Source: Typhlomys cinereus (taxonomy: Eukaryota; Chordata; Mammalia; Rodentia; Platacanthomyidae). From it: 64,000 bases of DNA. The position numbers and the translations under genes are program-made. Shown piece after piece: positions 55,946 through 64,000 of the stretch; position 1 is the first letter of the stretch; every line of letters begins with the position of its first letter. Below the pieces are notes generated by a model, which worked only from the letters and a program-made list of their open reading frames with translations, searched no databases and had not been told where the DNA came from. The stretch spans positions 62,786 to 126,785 of the forward strand of contig JALPQD010000208.1 of NCBI GenBank assembly GCA_023101885.1, written 5' to 3'.

Positions 55946-56199
55946 AACCTGCCTTACTATGAAGTCGCCTGTTAATAAGTGTAACCAAAATTGTAAGAAA
56001 CAAAGCCCTTGTTCCCTCAAGATGTCTGGTTGTGTATTTATCAGCAGTGTGAAGAAAAACTCCAGGAAACCCCTTCACTCTGCTTCTTAGCTATGAATCT
56101 CTGTCTGTCCTTAATGTATTCAGAGTAGAGCATAAACTCTCTTCCTTAGTGGAATATTGCTGTGCCGCGTCCCTGTCCAACTAATCTGGTAGAATATGT

Positions 56200-56985
56200 C
56201 TCAGTTTGGAAAAGATGGATTAAAAGAAACATCTTTTGGGATAAGGACATGGCTTTCTTTAAGACAAATAAGGAAAAATATGGGAATTGTCAGGCCTTGG
56301 TGTTTCTTCCCAGCTCAGGCCTAAAGCCTGTTCCCTGAGGAAGGTCACAGTAACGCCCATGAACTGGGGCTGGACACTTTCTCCTAGATAATTCGGGTTT
56401 TGCCTCAGGCAGGGAATTAGGAGTACCCCTTACCTAGGTTTTGTTTTTTTGGGATAATTCAAAGTTTTGCCTCTGGCAGGAAGAATTCTTCTGGAAATTA
56501 GGAGAGCCCTTTACCTCCTCTTAGGGTTTTTTTGGAACTAGCTTCCTGCTCTCTGTTCTAGAGAAGAAACCTGCTTTTTAAGTTTTAGTCAAGTACTAAA
56601 TAGAGATTTCATGTCTAGTCACTTACAATAAGAAGACTTGTTAGCCAGAATGTGTGCACTGATTTTAAGGAAATTAGAGAATAACTTTTAGAGTCTTAAA
56701 ACATAGGTGGGTAAAATTCCCACCTATGTACTAACTCAGAAATTCCAGAAGTATAAGACTATGCTATCAGTCCACTAGAACCTTAAAAGAAACTGTGATA
56801 CCCTCTTACCCTGGCTGAAGGCCAAGGAAGAATCATGCCAGAAAGTTTAGACGCCAAGACTGTCTCCTGGAGATGGTATTTGCAATCCAAACTGGGAGAA
56901 TGCATGTCAGAAGCAAAGGAGGCTGTGTCTTTCCTATCCCAAATAGCATTCTTATGAGAAATTACAGAGATGGATCATTCAAGTG
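56200..56985 (+). mobile_element. Possible degraded ERV internal or LTR sequence, no open frame
   Basis: AT-rich sequence directly upstream of the family L LTR, without an intact frame. It contains a perfect 11-bp stem palindrome at 56701-56729. ERV assignment is by position only. Confidence 0.35.
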
Positions 56986-56989
56986 CACT

Positions 56990-57775
56990 CCTGAGGCAGG
57001 ATTAGAGCAGCCTTGCTGGGATGGGTCTCTCAAGGTCTTTGGAATTCCTGAAAGCCATCCCCCCCACTGCTGGAATCACCCTGAGGGAACACTCCTGCTG
57101 AGGAACTGACTCCAATCCTCCCAGAGATAAGATGGCCAACTTCCCCTTGAAGTGATTATGGAGATGAGCTCTCCATATCAAACAACTTGATCTCTAGCCC
57201 ACGTGGGCCCAAGAGCAACTGGGTTGGGCCCCAATGGGAATTAACCAATGGGAAAAAGCCAGTTTCCCCGGGCTTGTCTAGGTGTATAGATATACCTAGC
57301 CCTGGCAACCATCTTTGGTGATCTAGCCCCTCATGGCCCTCTAGTGCCATGAGTCGGTTTCCAGCTGCCTACTTCTCTTGGAGGCTCCCTAGCCCCTCGT
57401 GGCACTCCAGTGCCATGAGTCTGTTTCTTGTTCCTTGCTCCTCATGAATTCCATGCCTAGGCACTGTGAGTTCTCATGGGTTCCCTAGCCCCTCATGGCA
57501 CTCTATTGCCATGATTCTGTTTCTTGTTCCTTGCTCCTCATGAATTCCATGCCTAGGCACTGTGAGTTCTCATGGCTCCCTAGCCCCTCATGGCACTCTA
57601 TTGCCATGAGCTCTGTTTTATTTCTGCTTCTCATGGAGGCGCCCTAGCTCCTCATGACGCTCCATGTCTGGAGTCTGTGAGTTCCAACCTTTCTCTTTAC
57701 TAATAAACTCTACCTTAATTCTCTACATGTGTCCTGGTTTCAATCTTCGACTCTGGAACACAAGAGCCCTACAAC
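56990..57775 (+). mobile_element. LTR of endogenous retrovirus family L, copy with internal tandem repeats
   Basis: 5' part 'gccttgctgggatgggtctc' parallels the other copies. Poly(A) signal at 57702-57707. A 95-96-bp unit beginning 'agcccctc' starts at 57391, 57487 and 57582. Confidence 0.8.
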
Positions 57776-58160
57776 ATTGGGATGGCCAAAACCGTTTTCC
57801 CTGCAACACAACCACCAATGATCGCCTCCGCCCCGAAAGAGACACCCTTGGCATATGGGGCCTGACTGGACCCCAGGTTTGGAGTATGCATGGTTCACAG
57901 ATGGGTCATCTAACTGATGGCAATACACTTCTGGAATTCCTCAAAGGAAGACATAAGCAACCTTACTATTAAAGGGATAGAGGGATGCTATTGTAGGAGA
58001 AGTTATTCTTTTAATAATTATATTGTTTAAGTGCTTTCTTCAGTGCATACCTCAGTAGTGTTTCATCGACAGAATCAGCTATAGCTTATGGGCCTTGAGT
58101 ATCCAAGCCATGGCCCCCTTAGAGATGTGGTTCAAGCTTGGATAGTAGACACCGCATGAG
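57776..58160 (+). mobile_element. Degenerate endogenous retrovirus pol relic (RNase H motif)
   Basis: Codons at 57888-57911 read AWFTDGSS, the metal-binding Asp motif of retroviral RNase H, and a stop follows three bases later. The flanking frames are broken. It lies between a family L LTR and an ERV-K-like LTR and cannot be expressed as a protein. Confidence 0.55.
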
Positions 58161-58295
58161 CTGCATACATCTTCCCAAATTAGAACCTGCTGCCATGCCT
58201 GGTGCCCATGTCGACCTGCCTGACTGAGAGGATCAACCTGGAGAGGATCAATCTAGAGAGAACAACAGCAAAAGCTCATGCTGGGACTTATGGGG

Positions 58296-58720
58296 TGTTG
58301 GGGACTCCTATAGTTAATTGTAAAATATGTTCCTTGCTAAGATCAAAAGATCATTCTACCTCTGTGTATTTTAAAAAAGCAGTCTCTGTTAAAATGTGGG
58401 CTCAGCCCCATAGCTATCAGGTGAAGCATTATAGATTAGATAAGAGAATAATTCCTTAAGTGCCTTTACCCTCAGGCAATGGGTTAGGTTCTTGAAAAAA
58501 AGGGTCCACCCTGAAGGTGATTTTGCTAATTAGAAAATTATCTATTGTATATGCAACATTCTTTACCCCAAAATTTTCTGTATAAAAGTTGTCACGAAAG
58601 TTTCAATAAACGGGTTCAGAATTCACTCGGACGAGAGGAAGCTGTGTGTGTTCTGTTCTCCACCTGGTCCTGGGGAGCCCTGGTCTCGAGGCCACGACTC
58701 TAGTCTGCGGCAGCATTGCT
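58296..58720 (+). mobile_element. ERV-K-like LTR
   Basis: Begins TGTTGGGGAC at 58296, has a TATA box TATAAAAG at 58581-58588 and AATAAA at 58605-58610, and ends in a GC-rich segment. Layout and start resemble rodent class II LTRs. The 3' edge is approximate. Confidence 0.65.
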
Positions 58721-58759
58721 GTTTTAATAAGCCCTAAATAAATGTTTTCCACTATGTGG

Positions 58760-58870
58760 CCCTGGCTGGTCCAGAACTCACTATATAGACCGACCAATCT
58801 TGAGCTTTCAAACCTCTTTCTACCTCTGCTCTCCAAGGGCTGGAATTACAAGTGTGTGTCAGTTTGCCTG
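58760..58870 (-). repeat. B1-like remnant
   Basis: 'ggccctggctggtccagaactc' reads as a minus-strand B1 3' half. Confidence 0.6.
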
Positions 58871-59500
58871 CAGTGCTTTCCTTATCATTTTAACAGCTCT
58901 CGAATAATATCACTGACCACTTCTGCTGTGAAACTTTCCTTTTTTTCATTCAAGCCTAGGGAAGTTTTTTTTCTATTTATTTATGGGGGGGGGCATGCAT
59001 GCTGTGATGCATGGATGGAGGTCAGAAGCTACATCAGAGCCCCAAGATTATATTCTTAGAATAGTAAATCCCAAACCCCTCCTAGTTCTTGCCCTCATTA
59101 TCCAGCAGTTGAAGACAGGAACGCAATATTTCTCTGTAGAACTGAAAGAATATCAATTCCCTTTCCCTCCATATCCACTTACACAGTGTTGCAATAACAA
59201 CCTTTCCCTGACATTTCTATTAGAAATAAATCAGGCTAATTAATTTTTTTATTCTGTGCTGTCTCAGCATCTCAGGAATATTAATAAAATAACTTCTCGA
59301 TAAGACAAAGATAAGCAGCTTTATTTGGGTGGCTTTTTTCACCCTTTGGTTTTAGAAACAGGATCTCCCTGTGGTGTCCAGGTTGACCTCGAGTTCCTGC
59401 ATCAGCCTCCTAAGTTGCTAGGATCTCAAGGGCACATGCCCTGCTTGCGAAGTTTATTATTACAGCATTAGGTAGAGCGCTGATAGAGCTGCAGGTGCTC
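58871..59500. other. Intergenic stretch, no gene seen
   Basis: AT-rich sequence with a G-run at 58985-58992 and a B1-like remnant (minus) at about 59345-59430. Confidence 0.5.
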
Positions 59501-59507
59501 AGAGTGA

Positions 59508-59995
59508 GGCAAACAACTTGACTTCTAGCCCACATGGGCCCAAGAGCAACTGGGCTGGGCCCCATTGGAAGTTAACCAATGAGAAAAAGCCAGTCTCTCA
59601 AGCTTGTCTAGGGGTACAAATATGCCTGGCCCTGGCTGCCTTCTTTGGCACCCTGGCCCCTCTCGGCACTGAAGTGCCACCAGTTCTTTCTAGCTCCTGC
59701 TTCTCATGGATTCCATGGATTCTTTCTTTTCTTTTTTTTATTATTTATTCAGTTGTGTGTGTGTGTGTGCGCGCGTGTGTATGTGTATGTGCGTGTGCGT
59801 GTAGAACCACGGACGAATTCGGGGACCACCATGGACCGCCTCCACCTTCTCCTTGTTTACACTGCCCGGGGATTCACAGGCTCCGCCCTACCAGGACCAG
59901 AAACGCAGGCCGCTTCCGCATGGATTCCATGGATTCTTTCTAGCTGCCCGCTTCTCATGAGTTCTCCGAAGCACCTGCTCCTCATGGCACTCAGA
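59508..59995 (+). mobile_element. LTR family L fragment, interrupted by a SINE
   Basis: 'gcccacatgggcccaagagc' and 'cctggccctggctgccttctttggc' match the copies at 47.9 and 57.2 kb. The continuation after the SINE ('tagctgcccgcttctcatg') completes it. Confidence 0.75.
59728..59918 (-). repeat. 5'-truncated type A SINE with 23-bp target-site duplication
   Basis: Carries only tail and body, no head. It is flanked by a perfect 23-bp direct repeat (59705-59727 and 59919-59941), so the truncation happened during insertion. Confidence 0.95.
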
Positions 59996-60173
59996 GTGGC
60001 CAGACTGTTCCTGCATCAAGAGCAGGAAAGACCAGATAGCGGTGTGTGTGTGTGTCTCTGTGTGTGTGTCTCTGTGTGTGTGTGTAAACAATTGAAATTG
60101 GTAAACACGGTAAAGGGAGTATTTTGCAGCCAGGGCTCTACAAGAATCTAGGAGCATAAGAAACTCTGTCTCA

Positions 60174-60405
60174 CATCAGAAAGTCCTGAGTTTGGATCCC
60201 AGGTCCCACGTAAAAATGCCAGGCGGAAATGGCGGACAGCACACACTTCCGGTCCTGGTGGGCAGAGCCTGGGAAATCCCCCCCCCCAAGAAGGAGGTAG
60301 AAGTAAAGTAACCCAGGATGATTCCAGAAGTCACCTTTGGTCTCCTTAGGGCACACAGTGCCCCCCCCACGATAACTAAACAAATAAATAAAAAATTTTA
60401 AAAAG
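60174..60405 (+). repeat. Type B SINE, 5' truncated
   Basis: Begins at 'cagaaagtcctgagtttgga' without a head. Body, 'cccaggatgattccagaag', and an AAATAAATA tail. Confidence 0.85.
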
Positions 60406-60409
60406 AAAA

Positions 60410-60750
60410 CATTATATAGTAGTTCCCTGGGGTTTTGGTTACCTGAAGCCAAAGGCAGTCTGGAAATATTAAATGGAAAGTTCTAGGAATTAACAGCTTT
60501 AAACTGTGCACTGAATAGCAGGAAGAAATCTCAAACACTCTCACTAAGAAAATAAATAGTCTCTTTGTCTAGTGTAACTAAACTAACTACATTAATCATG
60601 CTTGTGTTCAAGAAATCTTGTTATATTTAGTCAATAAATTGTGTTCAATAAATCTTATTCATTTAATCAGGGTCTCAAAGCTTAAGAATAATGGTATTTA
60701 TTGCCCCATCTTATTACATATACTGTCTATTTTTTAAAATTTTACTTATG
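60410..60750. other. Intergenic stretch, no gene seen
   Basis: AT-rich sequence with no repeat head or tail that I recognise. Confidence 0.45.
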
Positions 60751-60754
60751 AGAG

Positions 60755-61105
60755 GGAGAGTATACTAGTGACTTTTCTGTTGCTGTGAGAGAACATCCAA
60801 AGTCAAACATCTTAAGGGAGAGAGAGAAATTTATTCAGTTTATGGTTCTAGAAGGGAGATAGTCTTTCATGGTGGAAGCAGAATAGCTGGTGGCAGAAGA
60901 TGGAGATAGGCTAAAATCACATCTGGGAGGTTGAAAGCTATTAGACTGTCTACTATAAAAGAAGGCTTTTCTTGGAAGTAGGGTGAGCTTAATCCACCTC
61001 AAGACCTACTCCCTATGACTGCCTTCTTCCAGCAAGGCTCCACCTCCTAAAGATGGCGGGAACCTTCACAAACACATGAGCCTGTGATAGACACATTTCA
61101 AACCA
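60755..61105 (+). repeat. Rodent interspersed repeat ('cttttctgttgctgtgagag' type)
   Basis: 'tgacttttctgttgctgtgagagaa', 'aatttattcagtttatggtt' and 'ccagcaaggctccacctcctaa' recall a common rodent medium-reiterated element. Class uncertain. Confidence 0.55.
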
Positions 61106-61349
61106 CGATAGAGAGAAAAAGAGAGAGAGAGAAAGGTGTGGACACGTATGGCATGGCATGTGGATATAGAGTAGATGGAGGTCAGAGGACAATTTTCAGA
61201 AAGTTTTTCTTTTCCTTCTACCATGTAGGCTTCTCTAGATCAAACTTAGGTCTCCATGTTTGCCCATTGGGCTCTCTCACCAGCCCTATTTTATTTCATT
61301 GTTGTTTATTTTACTGTACCTAATTTATAACTTTATCATAGACTTTTTA

Positions 61350-61432
61350 AAATATTTTATTTATTTATTTTGTGTGTGAGAGAGAAAGGAAGGGGGGGGC
61401 ACTGTGTGTCCCTGTGACTTTGGGGAATCATC
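61350..61432 (-). repeat. Type B SINE fragment
   Basis: TTTATTTATT, GTGTGTGAGA, 'ggcactgtgtgtccctgtg' and 'gactttggggaatcatcc' form the tail half of a minus-strand copy, cut off by the LTR that follows. Confidence 0.75.
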
Positions 61433-62034
61433 CTAATGTTTACAGCAGCCTGCTGGGAAGGTCTCTGAAGGTCTTGGAAGGTCATCCCCCTCACTGCTGG
61501 GATTACCATGAAGGAACACATCCTGCCTCAACTTCATCCAACCCTTTGCTTATGAAAGGACATGTAGACATTAGCTCTCCTTTACAGATAGGAGGTGGGC
61601 ACAAGATCAAGTAGGTTGGTCCCCAATGTGAGCTAACCAACGAGGAAAGGCCTTCTCTCCCGGGTTTACCTGAAGACAGAAGTACACCTGACCGTGGCAG
61701 CCATCTCTGGCGCCTGTCCTTCATGGCACTCCACTCTGGAGTCTGAGTTATTTTCCAGTTCAGTGTCCCCTCATGGATTCCATGCATGAGTTCGCTGGGA
61801 CACCTGCCCCTCACCGCACTCCACTTGTAGAGAACATGAGTCCGTTTCTAGCTCCTTGCCTCTTATGGATTCCATGACTGGATTCCATGAGTTCTCCAGG
61901 GCGCCCTTGCCCCTCATGGTACTCCACCTCTGGCGTCTGTGAGTTCCGTTCTTTCCTCTAATAAACTCTACCTAAATCCCCTAAGAATGTTCTGATTTCA
62001 GTCTTCGACTCAGAACACAAGAACCCTGCAACAT
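61433..62034 (+). mobile_element. LTR of endogenous retrovirus family L with adjoining primer-binding site
   Basis: Poly(A) signal at 61960-61965. The LTR ends '...gcaaca' near 62033 and is followed by TT and TGGCGACCAGGG from 62036, the class I ERV arrangement of LTR, short spacer and tRNA primer-binding site. Less than 100 bases of internal sequence follow. Confidence 0.75.
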
Positions 62035-62334
62035 TTGGCGACCAGGGAGGAACGGCCAGATCAATCCTGCAACACTCCTACATAGTTCAGCCTAGGCTAC
62101 ATGAAACCCCGCCTCAAACAATGAAATGAAAAACAAAAATCCAGAAACTAGGAGACCCCGAAAAGTTTTTGGATTTCTTTTAGGAACAGTTGTGAGTCAT
62201 TGTTTTTTGTTTTTTTTTTAATTAAATCCCAAAGTAGTAGCCAAAGTGGAAGCAAGAGACATAATCTCAGTGCCCCTTCAAAGATACAGAGCTTTAGGCA
62301 GTCAGTTCTTGGAGAAGTAAAAGTTAAAACCATT

Positions 62335-62402
62335 CTAGGGTGGGGATGTGATTCAGTTGTGTGCCTGCCTTACCATGCATGAGGCCCTGGGTTCCATCAT
62401 AT
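62335..62402 (+). repeat. ID SINE
   Basis: 'ggggatgtgattcagttgtg' followed by 'gcatgaggccctgggttcc' is a diverged ID core, followed by B1-like sequence to about 62530. Confidence 0.7.
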
Positions 62403-62689
62403 AATCTAACGTAAAGCACCTGCTTATAATCACAGCACTGGAGAGATGGAGGAGGCCTATCATAGGTTCAAAGTCATTCTCGAGCGTACGGTGAGTTCGC
62501 AGATGGGACTACATGAGATCTTGCTTCAAAGAGAAACAGAGAACGACAAACAGCTTGTTCTAAAGGGACGACGTCCAAACCCCGCAGGTAGCCATCCCAG
62601 GAGGGCGGGGCACCCAAAGACTACAAGTCCCAGACGGCCGTGCGGCGGGGGCGGGGCCTGAGGCTGTTATGACGAAGTGGGCGGGGCCC

Positions 62690-62762
62690 GAATACCCCCC
62701 CCCCGCACTTAGCCCCGCCCACGCCCCTGTCGGTGCCCTGTTGCTGCTGGCTGCTGTCCCCG
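62690..62762 (+). other. CALCOCO2: Probable non-coding first exon of CALCOCO2 (3' edge exact, 5' edge unknown)
   Basis: 'gctgctggctgctgtccccg' is followed by a perfect donor GTGAGT at 62763-62768, downstream of the GC boxes. CALCOCO2 (NDP52, an autophagy receptor) is known to begin with an untranslated exon. The first coding exon is not in the window. Confidence 0.5.
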
Positions 62763-63009
62763 GTGAGTCCCTGACGTGAAAGGGGGCAGTTGGGCCTTTG
62801 GGGGTCCTCAGTTTCAGACACTGACGTTGAGAAGGGGTCTCGGGCAGGCCGAGGCGTGGCGGGGTTCGGCCGGCGTCTCCGTCCGCCCCCCGGGTGCGGG
62901 CGAGCGCGCGGTGTCTCCCCGAGGGCCTGGAGCGCCTTCCGCGCCCCCGGGGCTGGCGGAGCCGTTGGTTCCAGGCCGCGGCGCCGGCCGGCCGCGGCGG
63001 GCGCCCCCC

Positions 63010-63072
63010 GGCCGCAGGGAGACCCCGACGGGCCGCAGGGGGACCCCGACGGGCCGCAGGGAGACCCCGACG
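63010..63072. repeat. Three tandem copies of a 21-bp GC-rich unit
   Basis: 'ggccgcagggagaccccgac' plus one base repeats at 63010, 63031 and 63052. The copies differ at one or two positions. Confidence 0.97.
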
Positions 63073-63400
63073 GCGGCCGGGCTCGCCGCGCCGTAGCCCC
63101 GACGTGCCTCGGGTCGCGCCCCCTCCCGCCGCCCCCCGGGTCCCCAGCGTTCCGAATCCTGCCGCCTGGTTCTGCGTCACCCCCCGAGGCTTCCAGAAGC
63201 CCCCGCCCGCGCGGCACTCGGGGCGCGTCAACTTTCTCCGCGGGCCGGTTCCCCGCACGGACGCGAAGCGGGGACCCCGAGCCTCCCGGCGGCGCCCCCG
63301 AAGGCGCAGGGGTCGCGGGCGGCCGGGGAGAAGCAGCAGTTGCTTCTCAGTAACCGACTCGCCGCGTCGCCCCTCACACGGGGGTGTCAACTCCCGGCTG

Positions 63401-64000
63401 ACTCGTTCACTTTTTGTTTTGTTTTTTTTTTTTCCTCTGTTTGAATTGTTTGCTCCAGGTGCAAACCAACATGTGGCCAAGGTCCGAGCCTTACTTCTCG
63501 ATTGGGGGGTAAAAACAAAAAAAAGAAAAAAAAAAAATACAACAAGGAGGTTTTCACGCAGCGGGTCCTTGTCCCTTCTGTAACACACACGATTGATAGT
63601 GGCTAAGTGCTTTACTTTCCCAGGTACTTTCAAGTCACATAGTACATCTGGACTCTTAAAAAAAAATAGCTGTGCTGAATGTGGCAGAGGACTGAACATC
63701 TAAGGCTAGGCTGGGCTACAAGGTGAGGGGACCCTGTCTGGAAAAGAAGAAAACCAGAACCAAAAACAAAATAGGAAAAAACTAGCCAAACGTATTGATA
63801 ATATTAGTTGCTTAAACAAAAGGACTGTTTAAAACGAACCCTATCACTTCCCATTCCTATTTCTTTCACTTAGCACCATCGTTATAGCTGGAATGGCCCT
63901 TAGATGGTTTCCTGTCCGACCCATACATTTTCTAGAGGCCTGAGGCCACTGAGCTTGAAGATGACCTTTAGTAGCTATGGGAAGACCACCGTTGAAACCA
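63401..64000 (+). other. Putative CALCOCO2 intron 1 start
   Basis: T-run at 63421-63433, A-rich run at 63515-63537, a B1-like remnant at about 63668-63760 ('ctgggctacaaggtgagggg'), and otherwise unique DNA. No coding exon found. Confidence 0.5.

Larger units (their letters stand above)
54815..56075 (+). repeat. Interspersed repeat, 'ggtgtcaatttgac' family, copy 5, split by two insertions
   Basis: Starts 'ataggtgtcaatttgacaat', resumes after a SINE at about 55195, and resumes again after an LTR at about 55950 ('cccttgttccctcaag', 'atttatcagcag'). Confidence 0.7.
62580..63400 (+). promoter_or_regulatory. CALCOCO2: CpG island and promoter, probably CALCOCO2
   Basis: Dense CpG block. It holds a ZNF143-type site ACTACAAGTCCCAG at 62620-62633 and GC boxes at about 62648-62658, 62680-62690 and 62710-62725. 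There is no TATA box, as in many housekeeping promoters. The assignment to CALCOCO2 comes from conserved gene order and the rightward splice donor, not from coding sequence. Long frames on both strands, including a 379-codon antisense one, are GC-composition artefacts. Confidence 0.65.

Noticed and set aside
62560..63699. 379-codon minus-strand frame and several long plus-strand frames
   Set aside because: They lie in a GC-rich CpG island where stop codons are rare; they overlap on both strands, cross a predicted donor, and are Arg/Gly/Pro-rich without a domain.

Overview
This is nuclear DNA from a rodent. It has multi-exon genes with GT-AG introns, CpG islands, B1-type SINEs, and very many copies of a tRNA-derived SINE that starts with the ID/B2-style head (GGCTGGAGAGATGGCTCAG) but has a body unlike the mouse/rat B2 body. 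I therefore favour a rodent outside mouse and rat, and I cannot name the species from sequence alone.

The only protein-coding gene read end to end is TTLL6, a tubulin polyglutamylase of the tubulin tyrosine ligase-like family, on the minus strand. Its coding exons run from 38400 down to 12144: 14 coding exons with consistent phases and a reading frame of about 827 codons. A 5' UTR acceptor lies at about 38447. A CpG-rich block at about 46.56-47.27 kb, with two inverted CCAAT boxes and an octamer, is the likely promoter. Two things look wrong or lineage-specific in the gene. The expected acceptor of coding exon 2 puts an in-frame TGA right after the junction, although an in-frame acceptor 24 bases downstream would avoid it. 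The last exon appears to be shifted by one base near the C terminus.

Region by region: 1-12.1 kb is intergenic DNA downstream of TTLL6, with a 209-nt pure purine tract, a CpG island at about 1.5-2.55 kb and an AT-rich repeat-free block near 4.45-4.68 kb. In other mammals HOXB13 lies on this side, but no HOXB13 coding sequence is in the window. 12.1-38.4 kb is TTLL6, with SINE-filled introns and a 760-bp CA-rich array in intron 7. 38.4-47.3 kb is TTLL6 5' intron and promoter. 47.3-62.5 kb is a repeat-dense spacer with several LTRs of one endogenous retrovirus family, an ERV-K-like LTR beside a degenerate pol relic, nested insertions and an RPL37A processed pseudogene. 62.58-63.4 kb is a strong CpG island with a ZNF143-type site, GC boxes and a perfect splice donor facing right; from gene order (HOXB13 - TTLL6 - CALCOCO2) this is probably the non-coding first exon of CALCOCO2.

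I found no clearly new biological system. The most notable structures are a 47-bp perfect inverted repeat bracketing the first coding exon of TTLL6, a 101-bp inverted repeat (one mismatch) inside a SINE at 7.0-7.35 kb, and a short snap-back palindrome in another SINE. All three look like products of local template switching.
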